From Thunnus maccoyii (lineage: Eukaryota > Chordata > Actinopteri > Scombriformes > Scombridae): 64,000 bases of DNA. The position numbers were made by a program, and so were the translations under genes. The stretch is from NCBI RefSeq assembly GCF_910596095.1, contig NC_056536.1, forward strand, positions 15,952,791-16,016,790. The letters are read 5' to 3'. Shown one piece after another: positions 10,467-20,908 of this stretch; position 1 is the first letter of the stretch; the number at the start of each line of letters is the position of its first letter. The notes below the pieces were generated by a model, which ran no database searches, was not told the origin of the DNA, and saw only the letters and a program-made list of their open reading frames with translations.

Positions 10467-13146
10467 CTAATACATGTCTTTGTAGATCTCCTGTAGTAGA
10501 GGGTGGAGCGAGGTCTCCGACTCAGTCTTTTTGATCTTTTGGACAAGCTGAGCGTTCTCAGTAACCAGCTGACGGAGGTCAGCCATCTTCTGCAGCAGCT
10601 TGGGGAAGAGGTAGACAGAGTCAGAGTGGTTTGCTTGGAGGTGGAGGTCCAGTGCCTGGAGGATGCTGTCTTGACTCTGCTCCACCTGCTTCACGTTCAT
10701 TAGCCCAGGACGATCTGAGAGAACGAGAAGGCGCCACGGGACGGGTTATTATCAGTCATAGTTTACACTGAGCAAAGATAACATCTAGCAAAAAAACCAA
10801 AAAACCCTTCAGTCTCACCTCCACAGAGAATAATGGCAGCAACAAACAGGGCCAGGTCACTGTCATCCAGCTCCAGAGCGTTGAACTTGACAGCAAACTC
10901 AAACTTGGGCTCCATGATCTCACTGAAAGGCTTTCTTAAGCTACGCAGGAACTCCCTGGTCACAAAGCCTTTACCATTGGCCACCAAAAGTCCATCTTTG
11001 TTCATGAGAGAGGGCAGCATGGCAAAAATAGCCTCATGCACGCCGTACTTCAGCAAAGTCACCTGCAGGAAGCAAACAAGACAGTTGTACACAAGTTATT
11101 TCCTACATAGACATATACAAATTATCTCACCGTGCAGCACACAGAGGAGACAGTGACTAACCTGGTCATTAAGGAAGAGGTCCACAAACCCTGGAATGCA
11201 CTTGGCGAACTCGGTGAGCTCTCGCACAGTCTCCACCGTAGTGCACTGGCAGCGGTAGAACACATGGACCCCAATCTCCTTGGTCAGGGGTGCACCTGGA
11301 AGTAACTGGCTCCATACCAAACCACTTTCTGCCTTCCAGAGTGTGTCTACATCGTAGATCACAAAGGGCTAAACGGATGACAAGAATCCAACTGACACTT
11401 TAAAGACTAGAATATACCTGGTATGACATTTTTGAGGGGTAAGGTATTGAGTGCTAGATTAAAACTCTGCACTTTGTGGTTCACTTGCATCTTTTCAAGT
11501 CAGACTGTACAATATGCTTTAATTTCTAAACATTTCAAGGGTCAGACAACAGATGTAACGACATATTATGTATTAATGTATCTGTAAAACCAGGCAGTCA
11601 AGCTCAGATGAGCTGTCCTAAAACTGGAACATACCGAGGTGCTGCTGGTTTTGCCCGTCAGGATGCTGCGAGCCCTCTTCTTGGTCATGCTGAGGTTCTT
11701 CTGGTAGGCTGTGTTGACTTGTTTGGCCAAGGTCTTCAGGTCTGAACCACCTGGTTTACCGTGGTTCAGCTCCTCTGCAAGCAACCCTGCCACCAGCTTC
11801 TTCCGCTCCGCCTCAGGCATACGTCCATATCGGATCGCTGAGCAAACACATACATGCTGGTTTTTTATTTTGAGTGGTTATTCCAAGAGTGAATCACTTT
11901 GTCAGTACCACAGTTGGGTTCTGATACCTGGTTTTGTTTTTAGAGCAAATTCCAAGTTAGAAAAATACCCAAAAGTTAATCAAATGCTTGCACTGAAATA
12001 CCCATCACCTCAGTGAACCTGAAGAACTGAGAAATTACAAGTGACTGTGCGCTCTGCTTGAAAATTAATTTTTCTTTACCCCCCAACACCACATTATGGA
12101 TAAAAGTTCCAAAGGAGATTAGAAAGGATTTGAAATAAATGAGTAGTTTTTCTTTTTATTCACGTCAGATTCAATAAAATTTCATCCCCCCTTGTCAGTA
12201 AAATACCTTTTCATTCAAGTCTTGGACTTGTAAAAAGAATTATTTTGCATGTTTACTGTTTTAAATTATTTACAAAGTTCATTTGCTAAAATATTTTCCC
12301 ACTCACCATCATGGGACATTCCCAAAGACAGGCACTTCTGGAAGCGACAATATTGGCACTTGTTACGATTCTTCTTCTGAATCTTGCAGGAACGCTCACA
12401 GCGCTCATATTCCAGTTTCATCCGCACAGTTCGCCGGAAAAAGCCCTGAGTGAGAAACAACTGGTTCAGCGGCTTTGATAAACTGTTGCTAACAAACGAT
12501 GTAATTTAAGGCAGCTATTCTGCTGTGTTACACAAATTGCATTACCTTGCAACCCTCGCAGGCATGAACACCATAGTGGAAGCCAGAGGCCTTGTCCCCG
12601 CAGACCTTACACTCCACGCTGATCCCAGACGCTGCGCTGTCTTCTCGGCCAAGACGCAGCTGCTCTGACAGCGAAGGAGACGAGGTATGGGACAGGTCTG
12701 CATAAAGAAATGCAAGAAGAGTAAGGTTCAGGAATTATCTATCATCTAAATACACATGTCCATTTTCCAGAAAGCGTGTGATGGGATGTTGAAATAAAAG
12801 TCTCACCTGTGTAGCTGGATGCTGCACTGCTATTCTGCCTGCTGTGATCGTTTTCCTCCTGATCCTGACTCTCTTTCTCTCTTTTCTTCTGGTCCCCTTT
12901 CAGGCCTTTAGAGGCAGGCACTACCTCCTTCTCCTCCTTGTCCTCTTCATCCTCACTTTCCCTGGCTTTAAGGTCTTGCACGTCTGTTAGCTCTGACACA
13001 CTTGTCCCCCCGCAACTGTCTGAACCTCCAGACTCTCCCTCCGGCGCCGTCCACCTAACATCGGCCGTGTCCTGGGGGGACTTGGGCTCGCAGTAGCCGT
13101 TGACCCTGTCGTGCTGCTCTTTAGCAGTTTTCTGAAACCCTTCCAT
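10467..13146 (-). CDS. ppard: Peroxisome proliferator-activated receptor delta
   Basis: A ligand-activated nuclear receptor. It pairs with RXR and turns on genes of fatty-acid oxidation. Seven coding exons: 12807-13146, 12546-12697, 12307-12445, 11635-11837, 11162-11368, 10819-11062 and 10467-10714, giving 510 residues. An acidic, Ser-rich N-terminal A/B region (1-142) is followed by the DNA-binding domain from C143 ([20 protein letters not shown], then [16 protein letters not shown]). The hinge comes next, then the ligand-binding domain (about 279-510) with the AF-2 helix at the very end ([10 protein letters not shown]). Exon sizes 139, 203 and 248 are the usual PPAR sizes. The usual 451-bp exon is split by a 98-99 bp intron after LFLNDQ (207 + 244 = 451). 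An acceptor at about 13208 shows at least one upstream non-coding exon. Teleosts can carry pparda and ppardb, and I cannot tell which this is. Confidence 0.96.
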
Positions 13147-13486
13147 GGTTCCTGTTGAAGCTGACTCAGCGGCTCCCCTCTTGTCACGTTGCCGTCATAG
13201 CTCCACTAGTTAAGAATGAAATCATTTGTTTTAAATGAGCAATATTAAATTAACAATGTATACTAAAACACAGAGCAAGAATGAACACTAGATCACCGTT
13301 AACTGGCCTCTAAAGCCCACATTTAATCTACTACCTCGCTATTAGACCATAAAATGCCCTCCTCAATGCTGGTTACCAGTCTCCAGCCATGCTGCATGTA
13401 AAGCTTGTCCGAGCATGTAGCAGGTTCAGGTCTTGATAGGCTTCTATCAACTGAAGTGTATTTATTTAGGTGTCCTGTTTATTTAA

Positions 13487-14260
13487 GAGCCCTTTCACAT
13501 CTGCCTCACTTGGTCTGGACTTTTGGACTTTTCAGTTTGATCCGAACCAAAATTACAGGTGTGAAACCTCCCCTGGACCACACAGCCAAACCTTGGTCCA
13601 ACGAAAAGAGGTGGTCTCGGTCCGGATCAAACTGCACCATGGTTCGGTTTGTTTCTAGTGTAAAAACTTTTTTTTTTTAAATGGTTTGGACTTTCGGACC
13701 AATAACAGGAAGCTCAGGCAGGGTATCGTCAGAACTGGAAAAAGGAAAAATGAGCTCTGGTAGCACATGGGGAGAGGAGGAGAACAAGTGTTTAATTGAA
13801 ATATGGTCCAATGACGTTATAAAAAGTCAACTGGAAAAAACTCATAAAAATGCCGACACTTTCCAGGTATTTTCCGAGAGGATGAGAGAGGGAGGATATG
13901 AGAGGACAGGAGAACGATGCTACCTGAAGATACAGTAATGCCATAATAATATTATCATAGAGAAACAAAATGATTTTTTCATTCATTTTTCTCCATTAAT
14001 TCAAACAGGGATAGAAGGCTATCTGCAGAACTGACAACACACCAACGTCAGACGCACGCCCGTCCACAAACCAATAAATGTCAAGTATAAGGAGACGCAG
14101 CCCACGTAGATGATGATGATTGGACATATCTACGTCATGCAAAGTTCTTCAGAGCGCGCGCATAATTGCAATGTGAAACCAAAACTAATCAGATCAAATA
14201 TATACAGTGGAACAAAAACAGGAACCTTGGTTTGAACTTTCAGGTGTTGAAAGGCCCTGA
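13487..14260 (+). mobile_element. DNA transposon remnant with a MYB/SANT-like ORF
   Basis: The ends look like imperfect inverted repeats: GAGCCCTTTCACATCTGCCT at the left, and CAGGTGTTGAAAGGCCCTGA at the right, whose complement starts TCAGGGCCTTTCAACACCTG. Inside lie repeated TTTGGTCC/GGTTCGG blocks and one short ORF (13750-13938). The layout resembles non-autonomous PIF/Harbinger-type elements, which encode a MYB-like protein beside the transposase. The superfamily is an inference. Confidence 0.55.
13750..13938 (+). CDS. MYB/SANT-like DNA-binding domain ORF of a DNA transposon
   Basis: A 62-residue ORF with the three-helix tryptophan pattern of a trihelix/MYB-SANT domain: W-GEEENKCLIEIW near the start, FQVFSERMREGGYERTGERC in the middle, and a terminal YLKIQ just where such domains continue with KxKxL. 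In transposons this domain binds the element ends. It stops within the predicted third helix region, so it is short even for a single domain and may be a relic. It lies in the ppard upstream intron or flank and is not a host exon. Confidence 0.5.
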   Translation: MSSGSTWGEEENKCLIEIWSNDVIKSQLEKTHKNADTFQVFSERMREGGYERTGERCYLKIQ

Positions 14261-15140
14261 GCGGCCACAGAATGTCCTTGATAGTAATAGGCTTATAACA
14301 TGATTTACATACACTGTGTGTGTGGCCATGCATGGATTACCAAGCAGAACAGACAAGCAGGGTCCTCAGACCATTAAGAGCCCTCAACTCCCCACTTTTG
14401 AAGACAAACTTCCAACATCTTACTAATAAGGGTAGATGATTTGGATAAAACCCTTAGTCACAGTATATGTCATTTTATATCCTGATATCAATATGTATCA
14501 TGTAAATTAATTGAAAAACTGTTAACTGATAAAAATAACTAGTCAGGAATGTCAGTTTTCGGCTAATACAGCAAATTTAATACCTGGCAGATCAAGGCAC
14601 ACACACATTGATTCAAAACTCATATAAAATTGCAATATTGACATAAAGCAGTCCTGCTAATTGATTTTGAACAATGTCCAATCTGGCCTATTTGTAAACT
14701 CAGAGATGTTAAAGGGACAGTTACCACAGAATAAACAGTGCTGCTAATTCTCTGACGGTCAAGACATTTTTAGCATCTCAGGGAATACAGTACATTGCCT
14801 TTTTGCCTACTCTTTCTTCCTAATGTCCTATCAGAAGACGTGTCTAAAAGGCTAAAAATCCAAATTAAAAACCACAAGCCTGGACACAAATAAGGGCCCC
14901 AATCTCTATTAACATACTGGGCCCAAAGCACCAGATCCCTGAGGCGACCACAGTTTTCATTAATGAACATTTCAGTCTGTTCTCTGCTATCTTAAAAAGT
15001 AAACTTTGTCTCTTCTGCAGCTTGGAGACATCTGTATTATTGTTTGCCCCAGTTTCATGGTAGGGTGCACAGTGTACTTGGAGGGTGTTTTAAGGGGACA
15101 GGGTGCATGCACTGTGTACACACTGAGCAGTGTTGATCGT

Positions 15141-15216
15141 TGGTGGGGGCGGTGGGGAAGGTGGTGGTGGGGGCCTGGGGAGGGGGGGTGGGGGAGTAGG
15201 CTTTGGGGATGGGGGT
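15141..15216 (+). other. G-rich tract with G-quadruplex potential
   Basis: About 76 nt made almost only of G and T, with more than four runs of three or more G separated by short loops (GGTGGGGGCGGTGGGG and AGGGGGGGTGGGGGAG are visible). It lies upstream of ppard, on the strand opposite to its transcription. Confidence 0.75.
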
Positions 15217-15379
15217 TACATTTTTGCCCCGCGGCCCCCTAGTGGATTAATCCGTCCGTGTGTGTGTAGCTGTGACCTGACACAGCCACAGTGTCTACTT
15301 ATGTGAGATTAATAACCTGCTTACAGTGCATACTGCTATTAAATGACTACTAAAAGCGGTACAAAGTCTAAACTCTGTT

Positions 15380-15960
15380 TGTTTTCGTGACATTTCCGAC
15401 AAAAACCCCGCCAGAGATGAGGAGTGTTAGGACTTGTCCAGCAGACAACCTGTCACACTGGTTCTCGGAAATATCTGCTAACGTTACTGTGAATTGTTTT
15501 AGTCAATGACAGGACTGTAACTGGATACAAGCATTAGAGAAAGGAAAGGACGACTAACTTATAGACACCATTAAACTTTTTTTTCCTTTTTTAAGCTGAA
15601 GTGGGAACAATATGAGACGTTAAACTGTCAGCAGGCCGCCGGAGAGAGTCGGCACGGCGAGCTAACTTAGCTAGTTAGCTACTAACCTTGAATGTTGACT
15701 ACCACTAGCTGTTAGCGCGGCTGACCCACATTCCCGTGTGTGCCTTTAAATAACGTTAGCAGGCTCTTGCCAAGTTAGCTTACCTCTCCCAATAGTGCTG
15801 CTGGTCCAGGAGACTTTTTTTAACGCTACGAGAAATTGTGCACAGGCTGAAATAAACAGCAGTCCCCGAGTCCAGTCCAGGAGCGATCGGCTGCCGCTGA
15901 CAAGTAGTTTGAAGTCACCAGCAGGAGCTGCTAACGTCAGACTGCTAACATAAACTTAGA
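15380..15960 (-). promoter_or_regulatory. Probable ppard promoter / first non-coding exon region
   Basis: This is the only stretch upstream of ppard with raised CpG density. It contains several TAGCTAG-type repeats at 15660-15700. The ppard coding exon 1 has a 3' splice site near 13208, so the transcript must start further right. This region, about 2.2-2.8 kb away, is the best candidate. No TATA box is apparent. The call is an inference from base composition and position. Confidence 0.35.
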
Positions 15961-16114
15961 TTGATCCAGGCCTTCATGTAGCAGCCGAGCTGACACACCG
16001 CTGAGCTCAAGAGGCAAGAAAAACAGTTTGGACACTTTTGTTGGCTGCCATATCACATGCAGATAAGCATAGTCAACAGATAATCCCTCCCCGACTGTCT
16101 CCTTGTTGTTCCTA

Positions 16115-16140
16115 GCTTTGCTTTGCTTTGCTTTGCTTTG

Positions 16141-16210
<70 letters not shown>
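16115..16210 (+). repeat. (CTTTG)n followed by (CT)n pyrimidine tract
   Basis: Five CTTTG units at 16115-16140, then about 70 nt of CT repeat broken only by a TCGCTCGCTC patch. Pyrimidine is on the plus strand. Confidence 0.95.
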
Positions 16211-16213
<3 letters not shown>

Positions 16214-16503
16214 ACATGCCAGGACACAGCCCCCCCTCCTCACCCCCTCACCTCCCCGCCCCCCCACACACACAACAGCCTTCCGAGGATCACTAAAATA
16301 TGCTGTTGTTTCTGTAATCTGTAACTGTGTGTAGATATATTTCTCTGTGGAGCTGCACTGATACTAAAAGGCTTTAGAGGACATCAGGAAATGTGGCATT
16401 GACCATGTCTGCAGGGATAGATAGATAGCCCACATGGGGTTTAAAGCCCTTTGACACAAATCTGTGCTTTTCAGTTATGTAAATAAAGTTAACCTGACTG
16501 CCT

Positions 16504-16508
16504 ATACA

Positions 16509-16540
<32 letters not shown>
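16504..16540. repeat. (CATA)n microsatellite
   Basis: About nine tandem CATA units ending in a short TATATA run. Confidence 0.95.
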
Positions 16541-16541
<1 letters not shown>

Positions 16542-16800
16542 TTATATATATATTAGAACAGTGGCCTATGCAGCGCCTGGCACCAGTCTAGCAGACACAG
16601 AAGTCAAATGCCTACTGCCTACAGATAATCTGGTGCTACAACAGCACCTTGATCTTCTGCACCAGTTCTCCCAGACCTGGGCCTAGACAGTGAATCTAAC
16701 CAAGATTTTTTTAAAAATTTAAAAAGATATTCCAAAAAAGACCCAGCTTCCAAAACTACAAATATAAATTCTTTCTAGATACCATTGCTCCAGATCAAAA

Positions 16801-16809
16801 CTAGATAGA

Positions 16810-16849
<40 letters not shown>

Positions 16850-17925
16850 TAGATAGATAGATAGAAACTTTATTGATCCCAAAGGAAATTTAAGCATCCA
16901 GTCACTCAATACAATAAATACACACAATAAAAGTTAGTAATACACAGTAAAAGTTAGCCTGTAACAATAAAAATTAGCTTGAAAATGTGACTGCACTATA
17001 TTCATGAACTAAAGACTTGAACTAAAAAGTCCTGTACACATGGAGACTGTTGATACAGTAGATTAATAATTTCACACTGCAAAAAGAAAAAAGTGCAATG
17101 ACCGTAAGTAAAGTGACTAAATTGTAAATAAAGTGACTGACAGTAAATAAAGTGACTGACAGTGCATGACGTGACTATGACATTATTCAGGGTGATTATC
17201 ATAGTAAGCACAAACAGAGGAGCAGAGCATCAGGCCCAGTACTGAACATCTCCCCTCCCCCATTGGGAGGAGTTGAGGAGCCTGAAGGCTCTGGGAGACA
17301 AAGGGTCTCCTAAGTCTGTCTGTTGAGCAAATCTGTGACAGCAACCTGCCACTGAACCTACTCCTCTGCTTCTTCGTGGTTTAATTCAGTGTCACTGTCA
17401 TTGTCCATGATAGACGTCAGTTTGCAGAGGGTCCTTCTCTCTACGACCGTCACCAGAGAGTCCAGCTCCATACCAACCACAGAGCCGACTCACTTGACCA
17501 GCTTGTCCAGCCACACAGTGTCTCTCTTCTTAATGCTGCCTCCCCAGAACACCACAGCATAGAAGAGAAGACTGGCAGCCACGGACTGGTAAACATCTGC
17601 AGGAGTTTCTTACAGATGTTAAAGGACTCCAGCCTCCTCAGGAAATAGAGCCGGCTCTGCCCTTTCCTGTAAAGAATGTCTGTGTACTCTGACCAGTCGA
17701 GTTTGTCATCCAGCTTCAGCTCAAGATACTTACAGGTCCTGACCTCCTCCACATCAGCCCCCTCAATGGAGACTAGTTGCGAGAAGACCCCAGACCTACG
17801 AAAGTCCACCACCATCTCCTTGGTCTTGAATATATTCAACTGTAGCTGGTTTGGTTGGTACCATGTAACAAAGTGATCCACCAGACCCCTGTACTCCCAC
17901 TCCGGTCCACCTATAACTATAACTA
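16801..17925 (-). mobile_element. 5'-truncated L2-like LINE nested inside another LINE
   Basis: Read on the minus strand, the element holds the last part of a reverse transcriptase (NQLQLNIFKTKEMVVDFRRS, VSIEGADVEEV, DKLDWSEYTD, QSRLYFLRRLESFN). It ends with AAATTTCCTTTGGGATCAAT AAAG and a (TATC)n tail, seen here as the GATA/GACA run at 16804-16864. That 3' end is shared by the copy at 56650-58412. Most of the 5' part is missing and there are several frame breaks. Confidence 0.8.
16804..16864. repeat. (GATA)n(GACA)n tail of the nested LINE
   Basis: GATA units, then about five GACA units, then GATA again. This is the tandem tail with which the L2-like family ends. Confidence 0.9.
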
Positions 17926-19249
17926 ACTAACTATACCTACCTCAACCTAAACATCAGTGCCACACGTAACTTCAACATAGCTGTGAACAACCTGAGAGAC
18001 CCGGCAAGAAGGACTATATATGCCATCAAAAAGAACATCAAGTTGGACACCTCAATTCAAATCTGGCTTAAAATATTGGCCTCCATATAAAACATATTTC
18101 CCTCTATTGCTGCGAGGTCTTGGGTCCACTTGCCAACCAAGATTTTACAAAATGGGACAAACACCAAACTGAGACTCTGCACGCAGAATTCTGCAAATCC
18201 ACTCTCCGCAGCCAACGGAAAACTAAAAAGATTCAATTCAATTCAAAAGAGAGCATTTAAATTTTATAATCATCTAAGAGAAAGTGACCCTGACACGCTC
18301 TGTAACAAAGCCTCACCTGCAGAGAGACCCTAGAGATAAGCCCCCTCAGCCAGCTGGTTCTGGGACTCTGTCCACAAACACAAGCAGAGCCCCCAGACAC
18401 AAACCTCACCAGACTAAACCAAATTATTAGAAAACAAGAGCAAAACTATTTGACACATTGGAAAAAAAGTAACTAAAAACCAGAGCAGACTGGATTTCTG
18501 TTTTGCCCTAAACAGAGAATACTCAGTATATTACCTGACCACTGTGACCGATCCAAAACTTAAACTAGTCCAGACTCTATGTTAGCAATCATTCTCTCTA
18601 GAGAAGACAGACTGCACACGACAGGAAGCCGGCGGAAGCCCAGCTGCACGTTTTAACCACTTGCCAACTGCACCAGGACATATATTACCCACAGATAACA
18701 ACCACACAATCTAGGCGAAATACAGCTATGTGCAAACACAGCAGCAAGATTTGTGGGCTGTTGTGATCATAAAAGGGCGTCTAATGGAAAACAACCACCA
18801 TGAAGACTGTCAGTCACCTGTGTCCTCCTGCACCAACCGTTTACACTGTGCTGATCTCTGTACGTAGACATACATACATACATGCAGAAAAAATATCTTT
18901 AAATACATTCATTTAAAAGAAGAAAAAATGTTGCAGTACTTATTTGTATTTATATTTTTCAACTGCAAGTTTACACGTTTTATTATTATTTGAAGTTATT
19001 CCTACTTATCTGTATATTTCTAACAGCAAAATCACAATTCTTCTGTTTATGTACATTTTTTGTTGTTTTTATTTCACATTTGCTTTTGCAATGTAAACAT
19101 CTGTTTCCCATACCAGTAACACCTCTTTGAATTAAATTGAATTGAGTTGAATAGATTGATGGATGGATAGATATCATACATCTGGGCCATGTAATATTCC
19201 AGTATATAAGTTTTGTAATTCTGTTAAAATACATTGTTTAGGAGCCATG

Positions 19250-19605
19250 AATATCTGTTCAAAATATGGTGCCAATCCATCAGGTAGTATCAGTAGTAGA
19301 GTAAAAACCTTTGACCTGCTGGACCAGAGTTGTTAGAATTTATCCTCTAGAGCACTTGAAAATCTGTCACACATTTCATGGCAGTCCATCAAAAAGCTGT
19401 CAAGATATTTCTCTCTGAACCACAAATGTTAACCTCATGATGTCACTCGAGGAAAGTCAGACGATCACCAAAGTCAGTTGGATTCATCATCTGGGGACCA
19501 TGAATGAATGTACAAAATTTCACAGCAATCCATCAAATAGTTGTTGAGATATTTCAGTCTGAACCAAAATGGTGGACTGAAAAACAAACAGACATCACAA
19601 AACAG
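19250..19605. repeat. Interspersed repeat with internal duplication
   Basis: Contains two related blocks: CAATCCATCA near 19273, and CAGCAATCCATCAAATAGTT near 19521 followed by GTTGAGATATTTCAGTCTG, with a related GTCAAGATATTTCTCTCTG near 19399. I recognise the GGACCATGAATG / TTGAGATATTTCAGTCTG pair as a common teleost repeat without coding sequence. The superfamily is not assigned. Confidence 0.55.
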
Positions 19606-20293
19606 AGTCACGAGAGCAACCGGCAGGAAACAAATAGGCTCTTTTTTGTGGTTAAAATGACCCATTTGTATGTAAACTACATGTAACTGTCTCCTGTTGA
19701 TTAATAAAAGTCTGTTAATACTATACATTTTTAAAAATGTATTTATTGATTGACTGATTGATCTGTGCAACCGCTTGTTATTATAACTTTGAAATCTGCT
19801 TAATATTAATTATTGTAAAGGAGAGAGTCATGTTCTTTTCCCTTAAAATGATTAAAAGATTAATAAGACTTTTTTTACAAAACAGCTCTGGATGATAAAA
19901 AAAAATCAACCCAGCCGACATGTAGTTCGCTCCATTTGTCAGGTGATGTCTCTGTTCACTTGTATGAAGCTTCATCAGTGAGAGGCGTCGATTTAGTCAG
20001 TGATGACACATTTTAACACTGAGCAAATGAGGTAGACTCAAATTCAAACTAAGGAGGATGTGCTGCTTGTAAAATCAGCCGTGTGGGCTTCAGTTTGTTC
20101 CATTGCGTGGCCCCTGTAATCAACATGTCACAGTTGTTTTATAACTAATTTCATGTATTTATTTTAGCTCTTCGTTGTGTAATTGACATTTTATTGAAAG
20201 TGAAGATTACAATCTCAATGAATTGCATGTTCCACATAATCTAACACAATAAAAATGCAGGTAAAATTCTGGTTAAGGCATCAACTCACTCTT

Positions 20294-20299
20294 TTTATT
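20294..20299 (-). promoter_or_regulatory. Poly(A) signal of def6
   Basis: TTTATT on the plus strand (AATAAA on the coding strand), about 610 bp after the def6 stop codon. It is the best candidate for the end of the transcript. Confidence 0.45.
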
Positions 20300-20908
20300 T
20301 ACAATTACGTTAACTGACGGTAGAAACAGGAAGTGTATGAGAGTTTCTTTCTCTCCGCCTCTCTGTCTCTCTTTCCTGTTGTTGTCAGGAGAAACTCTTT
20401 GACTGACTTTGCGGTAAACTCTTAATACTGAACCAACTTTTTACATCAAAAAGTCAAAACACCCCCCACCCCACCAAAAAATACATATATAAAAATTAAC
20501 TATTATAAGTCTATATGACACATGAGCTTCCCTCATGTGTGTATGTATTAGCTTTTAAACATTACAACTACCTTTATACTTGCAGGATGTTACTTACAGC
20601 TCATTTTCTATACACTGAGGTATCATTTAAGTCCAGAACAGGCCTCACACAGACAGCAGTCAAAGCATTAGTTGAACAGTTAATACTGCAAATGCAGCTT
20701 CTCATTAAAATGTTTTAAAACTGTTGCTCTCAGTGAAATGAGGTCAGTAAATCCAACATTTAATGAACGTGGTAGTACTGTAAATTCAGTTTTAGCTGTA
20801 GATGTCCCACTGTTTCATACTGTTCACACCTTTCAGTTGTCACAGTCGTCTCTTGCCCTTCCTGTCAACACCTAAGAGAGGGACCAGGAGCCTCCGTGAT
20901 TTGTATTT

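Larger units (their letters stand above)
16555..19165 (+). mobile_element. Decayed non-LTR retrotransposon (LINE), interrupted by a second LINE
   Basis: Two pieces of one reverse-transcriptase ORF can be read on the plus strand. 16575-16800 holds LQQHLDLLHQFSQTW and TVNLTK (the region after the YADD box). 17925-18620 resumes with ATRNFNIAVNNLRDPARR, IQIWLKI, NGKLKRFNSIQKRAFKFYNH and LTRLNQIIRKQEQNYLTHW. The 3' UTR ends at about 19165 in a (TTGAA)n-like tail. Between the pieces sits the minus-strand LINE at 16801-17925. It contains many stops and frame shifts and is not active. The clade is uncertain; it resembles the I/Nimb or jockey group. Confidence 0.7.

Noticed and set aside
12266-12460. 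Separate small zinc-finger gene
   Set aside because: This is the second zinc module of the ppard DNA-binding domain (exon 3, 139 bp), not an independent gene.
16103-16334. Leu/Ser and Arg/Glu repeat open frames
   Set aside because: They are simply translations of the (CT)n microsatellite.
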